In this document: piece by piece, positions 1 through 11,974 of the stretch | Position numbering within the stretch: the first letter of the stretch is position 1 | Layout of the letters: each line of letters begins with the position of its first letter | NCBI GenBank assembly: GCA_037179385.1 | Contig: CM074184.1 | Location: 11,488,001-11,552,000 of the forward strand | DNA from: Holothuria scabra | Lineage: Eukaryota > Echinodermata > Holothuroidea > Aspidochirotida > Holothuriidae | Length of the DNA stretch: 64,000 bases | Direction of reading: 5' to 3' | Position numbers and translations under genes: made by a program | Notes under the pieces: generated by a model | Seen by the model: the letters and a program-made list of their open reading frames with translations, nothing else | Told to the model about the DNA's origin: nothing | Databases searched by the model: none

Positions 1-1366
1 TCTTAGCCTGTTAGCCTCATGACTTTTCCAACCTAAGAAATTTCCATAATCTTAACATGTCCACCATTAAAGGCAGTGTAAAATTTGAGGTGCAGTGCAG
101 AGAAAATAAATTTTATATTAAGAATGAGAATACATTTTGACATTTGAGTGGAAATGGATCTATGTCTTTTTAAGAAAAATTTCCATAACTTTTTCAGGTT
201 TAAAACACTATCTCTGAATTTTAAGATGTTTCCAGAAATTCCAGGCCTTGAAATCATATTCCAATTTTTCTTGACATTTTTCCATGACAGCAAGGAATCC
301 TGCTTTAAGCTTTACCTGCTGCAATCTCTGTCCTCAAAACAGAGCAATGTTGAACAAAGATCTAGAAAGTACAGTATACTGCAACATGGGAAAATCTTAC
401 CCCTGAAACAACTGTTGAAGTCTAAATGCACTAACAGGATTAGAGTGACTCCATAGTTCCAAAGAATATGAAGTTTAGTAAAATTTTGCAATTCCTTTTG
501 TTGACTACAGTGTTTTCCTAAATTTATATTGAATATATAGGAGTATGGGTGAGAACTTAATGTACATTTAAGGGTTGAAAAAGTCTCTTACAGTCATATT
601 TTAAGAGTGCCACTGTTTTAATTTAAAATCAATCTTGTCCTTCAAACTCACATTTAATTGACCCCTCCCACAATGCACTTTACTATTTGAAAATACCACC
701 CTCCAGATATAGTCCCTTTTTTTTAAAACTTTATTAAAACTTGATTTGGGTTTGATATATTCTTTGCACAGAAGCTTTCAAAGAAAGAAAACAAAACTTT
801 ATCCTACTTTCCCCACTCCTTGCATTGAACCATAATCCAACAATGTACTGTACTTTGTGTAAACTAACCTTGGCAACGACTTTTCCATTTCAAACTTTCA
901 ATAAATCAATCCATTACTGACAACCTCAGTTTTATGTAGTACCTAAGTGATAGGTGTTACTTGTGGGAACAGATGATGTGCAAGTTTGCCTTAAAAAATT
1001 GGCAGCAACATATGGTAAGAATGAGGGGTAGTGAGTATGGAATGTTTTATAACAACTTATCAACAGATCACTGCCATTCATAACATATTGGTACTACATA
1101 CTGTTATCATTTATACCAGTAGAAATGCCACTATGTATCATAACACTAAGACAAAAATACATTTCAATTATTAGCATTCAAAAGTGTATAAAATACTGGC
1201 CCTGGAATGGATGAAAGAACAGTTGTTTTATTATAATGGTAAACTCATGTAGTGTACAGTACTACTGTACTGTCTCACTAGTCAGTGGTTGACAAAATGA
1301 GGGCACAGAATATTTTTCGAAGTTCATAAAACCAATCACTGCTTGCATGCCAGATGATACAGTATC
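1..1366. other. Left-edge intronic DNA, nothing recognised
   Basis: AT-rich sequence inside the presumed intron 2 of the SLC38A10-like gene. Open frames of 86 and 102 codons on opposite strands at 33-456 overlap each other, are lysine/phenylalanine-rich and look non-coding. No exon 3 of the transporter was found. Confidence 0.5.
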
Positions 1367-1581
1367 AGGCCTCGAATTTTGTGGCATGTTTAGTGAGATT
1401 GCACATTATCACTCCCCTTAGCTAACTGTGAGGAGTGTGATTTTTTGCACCCCTAGATGAAGACTGTCAGCCCAAAAAATTCCTACTACAAGTATTATAA
1501 AATAGCACACCTTCCACACTACTTAATTTTCTTATTGAGTGTGATTTGTAACACACCTGGGAAATCTAAAATTCAGGGCCT
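1367..1581. mobile_element. Small inverted-repeat element (MITE), family AGGCCYYGAATTTT, full copy
   Basis: 215 bp. It starts AGGCCTCGAATTTTG and ends with the inverse of AGGCCCTGAATTTTAG. Inside are the words CAGGTGTG, TTCATCTAGG and CACTCC. The same words recur in the same order at 11757-11945 and in a split copy at 6559-7490. No coding capacity. Confidence 0.6.
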
Positions 1582-1997
1582 AGGATATCCACTTCCAATG
1601 CAAACACTAGATAATTTTTAATTTCTGCATTAAAACAGCTTGAGATTCCCCATTATAGGTATAGGTGGTATGACAGCTACCCCTGCAACATTGCTGTAAA
1701 AATTTTTGCTTTTAATGAACTTTTGGTCTCTCTATCTTTGTACACATTGGTACATCTATGTTACTGACTTTGTTTATCCTGTTTTAATCCTTTTCTGTGG
1801 AGTTTTTGATGAGATATTCTGCATTTTCTTCAGTTGGATTTTGCCTGAAATTTTCCTCCTCAGTTATGTCTATCCTAACCATTCACTAGTACAGAGCCTA
1901 TCCATTGTTAATGTGCTGTTATTGACTGTACTTAGCCTCTGTGTACACACTGTGAACACCTGTCTCTGGTTGCTTGGGATGTACTTAAGCCATCACA
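1582..1997 (+). other. Region before LINE ORF1, possible LINE 5' UTR
   Basis: An open frame at 1706-2005 overlaps the ORF1 start but is hydrophobic and resembles no LINE protein. It is more likely part of the 5' UTR of the LINE. The 5' boundary of the element cannot be fixed from one copy. Confidence 0.35.
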
Positions 1998-3551
1998 ATG
2001 GATGACAGTATCTCTGTGGCATTCCCTATTGTGTCAGCTTCCTTTGTAGGATTTACAGATGAAAGTATACTGGCTACACACAGCTCCTTGTGGACTATTG
2101 TGAAGAATAAGTACTCTTACACTGTTAGATTTCACTCCTACTCTGCTCTACAGAAGGTCATTAATTACTGTGAGGAATCATCCCTGTGTATTGACCATGG
2201 GATTAATGGAGACATCTACAGGTACACTGATGGATATGGTAATACTCTTGTTATTACCACAGTTTACAAATCAACCAACACTCTTCATGTTCAAGGAAAT
2301 CAACAGACAAAATGGCTTATTGATTGTTTGTCCACCATCTCCTCCATGAATTTCTCTTTGGTGAAGCCTCCTTCAATGAGCAATATAACTTCCACTTCAT
2401 TCCAATTGCTTTCTCCACTACCAAACACTTCTCTGCCATGTACCAGTACTCCTCTTCAAAGCAAAAATGTTGCTTCCACTACACCTATATCTTTTGCATC
2501 TGTTGGTACACAGACTCCTATTAAGGGTTGTGAAGTCAGCACACAGACTTGCATGGATTTCACTTCAGCTGCAGCTCAAACAGAAAAAGTGACTCAGAGT
2601 TGCCATACTCAGACTACCATTGACTCTACAAAGATTAAAGAAGGTCTTCAAAAGGTAAGAAATCTCAGAGAGTCACCATCTGTGGACAAAGTAACTGAAA
2701 ACTTGCCAAAAGAATCTCTTACATTAAGCTCCAGAAAATCACCATCTGTCACATATTCTGTCAGAACCTCTAACAGTTTCCACTCGCTCACAGATGAACT
2801 GGAGGAATTGATCACTGTTGATAAGTCTTCATCAGGTACATCTTCAACTTCCCGCTGTGAGCCTACCAAAGCACCGCCCAAGGAAAGCATATCTGTTAAT
2901 ACACCTGAACAGACCTCTACAGTTGAAGACGAATTTCCCTCACCTACTTATCGTAGTTCCTCTCATCAAGCCACCACACAGAAGCCACCCTCAGAACGCC
3001 CTGTTGTTGTTATCCTTGGTGACTCTATTCCAAAGTATCTGGTTGGAAGAAAGCTTTCACGAAGGTATAGAGTTGTCAACCATTGTATTCCTGGTATGAC
3101 ACTTCAGAAGCTTGCCCAGTTTGTGCCACTTCTCATTGGTGATGAGAAACCCAGTTTTGTAATTGTTCATTGTGGAACTAATGATGTTTCATCACACAAC
3201 ACAACTCAAATAATGAACCTTTTTTAGAAGCTTCACACCATCCTCATGTCCCTGAATAAAGATATTCATGTGGCCTACTCTGGACTCACTGGTAACCGAA
3301 ACTGCCTCCAGGCTGATATCTATGTGTGCTATGTAAACAATCGTATCCGTCAATTCTGTGAGGAGTATCGATGTACTTTCATTGACAATTACAAAATAAC
3401 CTTTTCTCACCTCTCATATGATGGCATCCACCTTAATAGAAGGGGTCTTGTTCAATTAGCCAGGAACTTTATATCATTTCTAAGGTCTACATATTCTACT
3501 TCATCGCCTCCTTTTTGGAAAAGCCAAAATCCAGAGGTGGAAAGGACTTAA
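1998..3551 (+). pseudogene. LINE ORF1 with SGNH hydrolase domain, broken by one nonsense codon
   Basis: ATG at 1998 opens 409 codons to TAG at 3225-3227. The same frame then continues to TAA at 3549-3551, giving a would-be protein of about 517 residues. The first ~330 residues are Ser/Thr/Pro-rich and carry repeated TQT motifs (VGTQTP, STQTC, SHTQTT). The C-terminal third is an SGNH hydrolase: block I GDS at 3018-3026, block III GTND at 3174-3185, and the catalytic DxxH as DGIH at 3420-3431. The nonsense codon falls between blocks III and V, so a translated product would lack the catalytic His. In CR1/L2 elements this ORF1 domain is thought to aid membrane or RNA association. Confidence 0.88.
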
Positions 3552-3625
3552 AGTTATCTCTTTGTGCTCAACCAACACAAGAATGTACAAAAAATGTCAG
3601 TTCTGATAAAATTTCATTTGCCCTG

Positions 3626-6453
3626 TGGAATGCTCCTTCCATAAAAGCTAAGATCCCTATAATTTGTGACTTTATGCTATTTTGACTATATTGGCTATTA
3701 CAGAATCCTGGCTGACAGGTGATCAACGAGATGAGCCTATTATTGCAGACCTGAATAATACACTACCTAATTTTTATTTATTTCATGTGCCCAGGAGAGA
3801 TCGATCTGGTGGAGGTGTTTGTATTTGTCTTCGTAAAGGTTTTAAAGTTCGTGATATGCATGCAAGGCAGTTTGAGTCATTTGAATATATGGATTTGTTT
3901 TTAACTGCCAAAATGCAGCAACCTCTACAATTAGTAGTGGTTTATAGACCTCAGCTAACTGCCAACAAAAAGTCAACTGCTTCAGTATTTATTCATGAGT
4001 TTGCATCATTTATTGAGGACATTGCATCCACTCCTGCTAACTTACTTATTACAGGTGACTTCAACTACCATGTTAATGATTCATCAGATCATGAAGCTTC
4101 AGTTTTCTTGGATCTTATTGACTCAGCTAATCTTGTACAACATGTCCCTTGCCCTACTCATCTCAAGGATCACACTTTGGATCTAATTCTAACAAGGGCA
4201 TCTGATGATTTTGTTTCTGGTGTTTCAACTACACACTTTCTTCCTTCAGACCATGCTGCTGTAACTTGTTCTGTATCAATAAGCAAACCTCCTACCACTA
4301 AATTGGAAGTCAAATTTAGAAGGTTTAATGACATTGACCTTGATAAATTTCGCCAAGATATTCTTAATTCAAAATTATACACTGCTCCTTGCTCTGAGGT
4401 GAACTTACTGGTCCGACAATATGAAGCTGTCTTGAGTGAGCTTATTAATATTCGTGCTCCTCTCTCTTGTCGTAAAGTTACTGCCCGTCCTCATGCACCT
4501 TGGTATAATGACAATCTTAGGAAAGAAAAACAGAAACTTCGCCGTGCTGAACGCCTGTGGTTGAAAAGTAAACTTGAAGTCCACAAACAGATCTTTCGTG
4601 ACCAAGCATACTTATATTAGAACATGATTCTTGATTCTAAGCGTAACCATTATCAACATTACTTTGAAGAGTGTAACTCTTGTCAACTTTTTCAAAAGGT
4701 CAACAGTCTAAGTGCTCCTGATTCTAAACATAATCTTCCTCATGGTTTTAGTTCTCAGCCATCCCTTGCCAATAATTTTAGTAACTTCTTTGCCAATAAA
4801 GTGAAATGTATTAAGGAGGATCTTCATAATATGCCAGCTAACAATGATCCACATATTCCTTGTGAGCCTTGTACTAGTTCTTTTAGAGGATTTTCTCTGA
4901 TTAGTGTGGAAAAAGTCTCTAGTATTATTCAGAACTCTCCAACAACTTCTTGTTCTATGGATCCTATACCTACTTGGCTTCTCAAGAAATGCATCAAAGA
5001 ACTGGCTCCGATCATAACAAAGATTATTAATGGTTCACTACAGACTGGTATTTTTTCAGAGTCACTAAAAGTTGCGCACATTACTCCTCTTATTAAAAAT
5101 GCAAAGCTTGACTGTGAGAATCTCAAAAACTATCGCCCAGTAGCTAATCTCAAATTTCTTGCTAAGTCAATTGAACGTGCTGCTGTATTACAGATCCAAG
5201 ATTACCTCTCGCATAATAACCTTCACAGCAAGTATCAGTCTGCTTACAGAAGCCACCATTCTACAGAATCTGCCCTTCTAAGGGTTTACAATGACTTGCT
5301 GCTTTCAGCTGATAAAGGAAAGGAATCTGTTCTTGTATTATTGGACTATTCTGCTGCTTTTGATACCATTGATCATACTATCCTTTTACAACGCCTTTCT
5401 AATAGATTTGGATTTTGTGAAACTGCACTCCGCTGGTTTACATCATACTTTACCAACCGATTGCAACATATTAATATCAATGGTCACTTATCTGAGGCTC
5501 ATGTACCTGAAGAGGGAGTCCCTCAAGGATCTGTTATTGGTCCTCTTGCTTTCACTTTATACACATCTCCTATTGAAAACATAATAGAATCATATGGTCT
5601 GTCCAAAATGATTTATGCAGATGACACTCAAGTGTATGCTATAGTTGATAATAGAAACTGCCATTCAGTATTACCGCAACTGGAAACTTGTGTTAAAGAC
5701 ATCCTTTCGTGGTCAACCACCAACAGTTTAAAACTCAATCCTGAGAAAACTGAAGTACTACACCTTGTTTCTCGCTTCCGTGATACTATACCACTCACCA
5801 GTATTTCCATTGGAGACTCTTTAATCACGCCTGCCCAGAGTGCAAAAAATCTGGGTGTTATTTTCCAGAATGATCTTAGCTTATCTCAGCATATTAATAA
5901 TGTGTGTCGCTCTGCCTCCTTTGCTTTGCACAAAATTGGTCAATTACGACATTATTTGGATGCCCAAACTACTGAAAAGCTTATTCATGCATTCGTTACC
6001 TGCTGTCTGGATTATGGAAATAGTCTTTTCTATGGTTTACCTAAACACCAAATTTCAAAACTCCAGCAAATTCAAAACTCAGCGGCTTGACTTGTTGCAT
6101 TAACAAAATCATGTGACCACATCACCCCTGTTCTTCGTAATCTTCACTGGCTTCCTGTGCAGCATTGTATCAACTACAAAATCCTTCTTCTTACATACAA
6201 ATGCATCCATGGTTTTGCTCCATTATATCTAAAGGATCTTATATCTAATTACAAGCCTTTACGTGAACTACGTTCCAGCTCTCAATCTCTTTTAAATGTG
6301 CTGTCATCTGTTACCCATTCTTATGGTGATCGTGCTTTTTCAACAGTATCTGCGAAACTGTGGAATGACCTTCCATCTTTTGTCAAGAACTCTTCCACTG
6401 TTGGACAATTTAAAACTAACTTGAAAACTCATTTGTTTACTTTGTCTTATTGA
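3626..6453 (+). pseudogene. LINE ORF2: APE endonuclease plus reverse transcriptase, with one frameshift and two nonsense codons
   Basis: The endonuclease start WNAPSIKAK at 3626 is in a different frame from ITESWL; the shift lies at about 3672-3681. The endonuclease shows ESW, GDFN at 4054-4065 and SDH at 4246-4254. A TAG at 4618-4620 interrupts the linker, and the same frame resumes at 4624. The reverse transcriptase has the NYRPV block near 5128, DYSAAFDTIDH near 5344, GVPQGSVIGP near 5515 and the catalytic YADD at 5614-5625. A TGA at 6088-6090 replaces the usual Arg of QNSAARLV, most simply a C-to-T change at CpG. The C-terminal HITPVLRNLHWLPV module runs to TGA at 6451-6453. Confidence 0.92.
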
Positions 6454-6537
6454 CCGCATGTTGTATAGTTTTAGCGCTTTGAGACTTCTTGTGTAAGGCG
6501 CTATATAAGAACTGTTATATTATTATTTTTATTATCA

Positions 6538-8149
6538 TTTTTCATGGTATTTTTATGTAGGCCTTGGATTGCAGATTTTTACAGGTGTGCACTCCTTACA
6601 CTACTCAGGAGATTAAGAAGTTGTGCTGTTTTATCAAACATTAACAGATTTATATGAGGCCCATTGCAAATGTAAGTGTTCAAGTTGATATACAGTAGAC
6701 ACTGCCCTTTCATTTGCAGAAACTTGTTAACCCTTGTCCCATGAACCATGACCCTCAGACTACATTCTCATATACATTAAATTTCCAGCTGGCATTAGCT
6801 AGGTATAAAAGGTAGCTCACATACATTTGGAAATACTTTCCAGACCTACCCTCAGTCTCATCATACCATGGAAGATATCCTGTGATAGTATCTGAACAGT
6901 TTGTGTATCACTGAGGGCATGACAGTTGCAGTGCCGTACCTGTTATTCTTAGACAAGCCAAAGAGGTACGTGTAAATTTTCTCTGTATTTCCCTTTTAGG
7001 TGCCATATCTTGGGTACTATTTGTTGGGTTTTGGCTTATTCTCGGGTCGGTAAATGCGTGAGAAAGGGACAATAATTTGTTGTCAAAAGGCATCAGAACG
7101 TGTAAATTGTGACTTTAGTATTCAGTTCATGTTGTAGCCTTTCTATTACGTTTATAAAGTATATTTTGTAGTTTTGTACCATTTGGATAGTCTATTTTTG
7201 TATTTGATGTTTGCATGTACTGTACAGTTCGTAATACTGAGTTTCGTATTTGTGATGATTTTTGTGTTTCAGTTGCAGAGGTTACAGATAAGAAATAACA
7301 CACTACGAGTGAAACTTTAATCCTGTGTCCATGCCTTCTGTTGAGTCCTTTGGTAAATCTTTAAGGTTTTACTACATCCATCATCAATCTCCTTACAAAC
7401 AGCTATACCCATTTTTATCTAGGTATGCAACAGAATCACAGCCCTCCCAGTGATTTGAGGAGAGTGATGCTGTGAGAACGCACTATAACGCCTTAAAGTT
7501 CAAGGCTCTTGGCATGCCATCCTATGAAATGTATTGTCAGCTGAAGCTAATGATGTTTTGGCTGAAAGACAGTTGCTGTTACTGTACTTTGTGTTCCTGT
7601 CACTAGAGTAAGTACAAGCGGCAGCAATTATATACATTGTAAACAAAAAGTGAGGGCTGAGGGTGAGTCTGTTATTACTTACTGTTATCATCACAATAGT
7701 GCTGATGATGTCTGCTTTTTTTTTAATTAATTATACCTTTGAGGATTCTACAAAGCATGTTTATACAGAGTCCTAACAGTTGAGTATAAGGACATTTTCT
7801 ACAATTTTACAACAATATCACATGCACAAACTAATTTCATTTCATTTATTTATTTTTGGTTATCACAACACAAGATAAAAACAAGTATCACAAAGTAAAT
7901 AAGTAAAAGAGTGTGAAAGGAAGTGCACTTAGAAACCCTTTAGGGCTTGTCGGGAAGTGAAACTCCCTAAAAAAAATAAAATAAAAAAGAAATAAATAGG
8001 TATTCTATTCCTCTTTCCACAACTACATGTACTGCTGAACTAAAAAAAACATTTGTATGAAAAACTTGTGGATATATTTTCAAGGAAGAATTTTCTGGCT
8101 CTTGCACAGTTCAAGGTCACTGAAACGTTTCTTCAGTATTTTGACTTAC
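6538..8149. mobile_element. Intronic DNA with a split copy of the AGGCC MITE
   Basis: 6559-6650 matches one half of the 1367-1581 element (AGGCCTTGGATT, CAGGTGTGCACTCC, GTGCTGTTTT) and 7410-7490 matches the other half (TTTATCTAGGTATGCA, CAGTGATTTGAGG). About 750 bp of unrelated sequence lies between, perhaps a later insertion. Beyond 7490 nothing is recognised up to exon 2. Confidence 0.5.
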
Positions 8150-8267
8150 CAAGTAATTCATAAGAATTTCTCCTGGTTGCTTTTGATGCTCTTAGTAGGA
8201 GATGACAGCTCTGCTTGTTAAGGCTACTTCCAAGTAGAAGGAGCAAACCACCAAGAAGAAGACCACA
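8150..8267 (-). CDS. SLC38A10: SLC38A10-like coding exon 2
   Basis: 118 bp: 39 codons plus one base (phase 1 exit). It opens with TGT GGT CTT after the acceptor TTCTTCATAG and ends GAA TTA CTT G before donor GTAAGT at 8149-8144. The encoded CGLLLGGLLLLLGSSLNKQ is TM2, and the following QSC...SKATRRNSYE is the loop that precedes TM3 in SLC38A10. The exon joins exon 1 in frame to give IPFCFKE-CGLLLGG, the continuous family sequence, which is the strongest support for the call. Confidence 0.82.
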
Positions 8268-10290
8268 CTATGAAGAAAAAGAAATATAACTTTTGGCACT
8301 TACTTTTTAAAATTTTGAGTTAAGCAGGATACAGCATCAGAGAGAGAGAGATTTAAACAAACGAAGGAAGAATATGCAAAAATGTCCTTATTTCTGGCAA
8401 TTTCCATGCATATCATACAAAACTACAACCAAATATATAAAGGGAAAAAACCTACATCTATGTCAGTTCTTGATGCCTTTTGAAAGGCACAAATACTCTC
8501 TCTCAAGTGGTAGGAAAGTGACCTGGCCCTGAGGCTGATGTATTTCCAGGTTTTGAAGCAAAGTATTTTTCAGAATTGGAAGTTGAAATGGTAGGACATG
8601 ATCAGTACCTGCATACATGCATCTTCTTTGAGGGAGGATGCAGCCACCCAAATTTAACTTACTGTACTGTAGTATAGATGGAATTAAGTGAAAAGTGATG
8701 CTTTATCTTTATGTTTGAGTTACCATGACTATGAAAGGCCTACTATAGATGAACAGAAATAATTGAATATTAGATTCAGTGGCAGCGTACAGTTTTCATT
8801 CATATTTTCATTCAATCAAAATGTTTTTTTGAAATAATTGGAAAATACTCCTTGGTTTACATCCTGATATACTGCATTAGGCATTGGTCCAAGTTTGTTT
8901 GCAAGCATCACCAACTAGGCATCTTGCCAGTTTCCTCTATCTGTAACAAATACAGTAACTGTATACACTAATTCATTCAAAGTGAATGCACTCTGCCTTT
9001 AAAATATAATATATTCTTCTCCTTCAACATAACCAAAGCTAGGTTCAGAGATTGTAGAGGACCATTTCCTAAAACTTTGTGGGATTGGCAGCTGCCTGAG
9101 GGGAAGATGCCATTTTAAGAAAAATTTTCACTCATGATAACAGATGACTAGGAGTAAAATTGTTACATTTTACTGTTTTTCAAGAATGTTTTCATGCAAT
9201 AGGAATTGCACACCCTTGGACAATACTTTTGTACAAAAAAATCCTGAAAATTTTGCTGAAGGTTTCCATTTCCTGAAATCAGGAAATTTCTTGAACTCTT
9301 CACTCTTTGTAGGTTATTCAGAGGAGGAATGAAAAGTGTGGTGATTTGTGCTCTACCATAGAGTTTTCATATTGTGACATCTCGTCTAAACTAAACCTGC
9401 TCTTGAGTGGAACCAACAAAATTTGACACTTTCAGTGAGTTAAACAATAATGTAAACACTATTTCACTGCCTACCCTTCTGCACTCACTGAAATTTTGTC
9501 CAGGTACTCAGATGGCTGAATTATAATGGTGATCACTGTCCCTGCATGTGATCTGGAGAGAGGACTATATCTCCTTGGAAAATACTACCTTAAACCAATG
9601 TGAATGCGATGATAAGTTTCTTTGATGATTAGTACTATTTCTGGTTATCATTTTAAAATCAATGTTTACACAGAGACTATTTTCCATTTGCACTGCTGAG
9701 AGGTTTCCAACTGCTACTGTAACTTTCCTCAAGGTGGCTCAAAGCTTTGTCCATGTTGCACATTTTTAGATCACCAGGGGCCCATTCCACAAAAGGTTAC
9801 GCACGATCTTAAGTATGATTTACTGTTGACTTAGGTATGGTGAATCAAACTTATGAATTGTGCGTAACTCTCTGTGGTACAGCCCCCAGGTTGTTTGTGT
9901 ATTAGGTTTGATCACCCAGAAACACAAGCATGTGAGGTGGGAGTTCCAGGTAATAATTCGCTATTCTCCATCACCTGCATAATAAAAGGCTTTAAAAGCA
10001 AAACTAATTCAATTCTCCTGCAGTATTTAATAAACTGAATTCCCACTTCAAAATGGGAAGAAACAGTTTCAAAAATACTTTCAATGGAACACACTTTTTC
10101 CAAGCAAATGTCTTCCAAAATGACATTTTCGTGAAAAGGAAGAAAGCGTTTATTTACAAAGTATTGAAAAAGAGTTAAAAGACCATAAATCCCTTAAATA
10201 TTTACTTACCTCCTTAAAGCAAAAAGGAATTGCTAGGATGCTGACCCCAATGATGCTGTTACCCAGGTTGATGACTGCATGACCTGCCAT
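8150..10290 (-). CDS. SLC38A10: SLC38A10-like amino-acid transporter, 5' coding part (two exons; rest off the left edge)
   Basis: Two minus-strand exons, 10290-10210 and 8267-8150, join in phase 0 into 66 residues plus one base. The protein starts MAGHAVINLGNSIIGV and continues through IPFCFKE|CGLLLGG to NKQSCHLLLRASKATRR. This matches the start of the SLC38A10 branch of the amino-acid/auxin permease family: a short N-tail, the helix TM1 motif NSIIGVSIL with IPFCFK, a glycine/leucine-rich TM2, and the QSC...KRR-like loop. SLC38A10 proteins are multi-spanning membrane transporters of neutral amino acids such as glutamine. The start ATG has a good context (A at -3, G at +4) and an in-frame TAG lies upstream. 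Both donors are GTAAGT and the exon 2 acceptor is a pyrimidine-rich TTCATAG. Intron 1 is 1942 bp. I found no exon 3 between 1 and 8149, so intron 2 exceeds 8.1 kb and contains a LINE. An SLC38A7/8/11-type member is less likely from the IPFCFK motif. Confidence 0.8.
8268..9776 (-). other. SLC38A10-like intron 1, left part
   Basis: AT-rich. An open frame on the minus strand at 8651-8463 is fairly protein-like in composition but resembles no SLC38 segment and has no convincing flanking splice sites. Exon 1 joins exon 2 perfectly without it. Confidence 0.6.
9777..9887. mobile_element. Palindromic MITE, GGGGCC...CCACA termini
   Basis: About 111 bp. The left end reads GGGGCCCATTCCACAAAAGG then TTACGCAC. 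The right end is its inverse with a few mismatches (GCGTAACTCTCTGTGG...AGCCCCC). It has a short central spacer and no coding. It sits in intron 1 of the SLC38A10-like gene. Confidence 0.65.
10210..10290 (-). CDS. SLC38A10: SLC38A10-like coding exon 1
   Basis: 81 bp, 27 codons, from ATG at 10290-10288 to GAG, followed by donor GTAAGT at 10209-10204. It encodes the cytosolic N-tail and TM1, with the family motif NSIIGVSILAIPFCFKE. The exon ends in phase 0. An AG at 10328-10327 upstream could be the acceptor of a 5' UTR intron, but its pyrimidine tract is weak. The transcription start is therefore not placed. Confidence 0.82.
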
Positions 10291-11756
10291 CTTTATGGTA
10301 CAGTTCCTTAAATATTTATTCTCCTAAAATATTTTTTTCTCAAAGAATGATTTCAGAGAATATTTATCCTTGGTTCAACGGCAGGACAGCACAGAATGTG
10401 ATCCTTTGTATGGCTAAGGCAGTCTTTTTGTATATATGCTTCTTTTACAATCACCTGATAACTAATGTAACCATGTCCACACTTGAAAAACTTCATACAA
10501 ACACCCTGCATATATCACTTGTTTATCTCTGAAATGCTAGGTGGAACTGACATGAAATATACAATTGTGGATTTTTCTCCAAATTGGTTCCTCAGGTAGT
10601 TTCAGTTTAAGTCATTTAATATTGCACAAGTCCATTATCAAAGGTGACAAGGAAACTACACTCCAATCAACTGCAGAAGATTTTGACTTCAATGGTAACA
10701 GCACACCATAAATACTGCCAATGGATACTTTTGATCAGGATGGTGTTCTTTGGTTGTTTACATGGAAAGGCCAAATAGATTAGCCACTAAACTATTGGTC
10801 TTCTCCTTAGGAGAAATGAATACAATGGTAAATTAACTGTAATAACAACAAAACCTTCAATTTCACTTCAAATCTAAACTGAAAACCACACTCTTGATGC
10901 AGAACATCAGAGAGCACTGTATATCATGAAGGTGTTTCTGTCTGACAATTTAATTTGTTCCTTACAATTTGTAAAGATCTTCATTTATACAAAGGCACTC
11001 AACAACAAAAGATACAGATTTGAAATACTACTCAGCATTACAGTGTGGAGGACTCTGTATTTCTCTGTCTACAGATCATAATTTCTTCCATGATGAATCT
11101 GAAATATAAAAAGCAAAAATGGTCCGTGTTTAATAAGTTGAAAAAAAAGTTGAAGTTTGAAGTTTTTGTGACTAACTTGCAGAGGTGTAATCAGTATTAA
11201 AAGACTTGAGTAACTAACTGTATCAAACTGTTTCATAATTTTCCTCAATAAAATGACTCAAGTCTCATTTGAAGCAATAAATGACTAAAATCAACTGCAA
11301 AATCTAGCAACTCATGACAACTCTGCTAACTTTTTATTCAACAAGTACTGCTTCTATTCATCCTCCTAGTTTTCATAAATGCACTGTTCAATATAGTATT
11401 CTCTCAAGAAAGTACACCAGTCTCCTTTGCAAGAGTTCAAATGCATATTATATAATATTCAGCATTTAATTTTCATATATTTGTCTCATTGTACAAGACA
11501 ACTAAAATCCATACACACAAACAACAAGCTGAAAGTTTGCAGATGAGGATTGAAAAGCAACCTGTGTGTATTTGATTCAAGACTACAGGACTACTGCTTT
11601 CCAATTGCCTTTTTCAACTTTTATCATTAGCATTTTTTTTCCTCACGGCCAAATTTACTTGCATACAATTGTAAACACTCATATGGTTATCCTAAGGACA
11701 ACCATAAAAATTTTCTGGAAATTGAGAAATGCAGTAAGTTGGTTAGATGTTAATGC
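10291..11756. other. Upstream flank of the SLC38A10-like gene
   Basis: AT-rich. A poly-T/A-rich stretch and short open frames only. No TATA/CCAAT pair was placed with confidence, so the promoter is not identified. Confidence 0.4.
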
Positions 11757-11945
11757 AGGCCTTGAGTTTTAGATTCTCCAGGTGTGCTATGAATCAAACA
11801 CCTCTGAAAATTAAGGAGTGTGGTAGATGTGCTGTTTTTTTAACTTCACCAGGTACATATGAGCCCAAATTCTTCATCTAGGTAGGCACAAACCACGCTC
11901 CCCACAGTGATTTGAGGTAAGTAATAGTGTGCGATAGTATCCGCA
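11757..11945. mobile_element. AGGCC MITE, second copy
   Basis: Starts AGGCCTTGAGTTTTAGATTC and keeps the order CAGGTGTG, GTGTGGTAGATGTGCTG, TTCATCTAGG, CACAGTGATTTGAGG of the reverse-complemented 1367-1581 element. The far terminal repeat is missing. A perfect hairpin, AACTCAGCAGT/ACTGCTGAGTT with a 4-base loop, follows at 11948-11974. Confidence 0.55.
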
Positions 11946-11974
11946 CAACTCAGCAGTCTTGACTGCTGAGTTGA

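Larger units (their letters stand above)
1998..6537 (+). mobile_element. CR1/L2-type non-LTR retrotransposon (LINE), full-length coding span but dead
   Basis: The order is ORF1 with an SGNH/esterase domain, ORF2 with an apurinic-type endonuclease then reverse transcriptase, and a 3' end reading GGCGCTATATAAGAAC followed by a TTATTATTA-like tail near 6510-6537. ORF1 esterase, APE endonuclease and the 3' GCGCTATATAA end are typical of the CR1/L2 group in marine invertebrates. Three in-frame stops and one frameshift (3225, ~3672-3681, 4618, 6088) make it non-autonomous. It lies antisense inside the SLC38A10-like intron. I cannot tell CR1 from L2 or Crack without a tree. Confidence 0.9.

Noticed and set aside
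1706..2005. 99-codon frame upstream of LINE ORF1 as a separate gene
   Set aside because: Hydrophobic chance-like composition, overlaps the ORF1 start, and matches no LINE protein; treated as probable 5' UTR.
8463..8651. Minus-strand 62-codon frame as an extra SLC38A10-like exon
   Set aside because: Exons 1 and 2 already join in phase into continuous family sequence; this frame resembles no transporter segment and lacks good splice sites.
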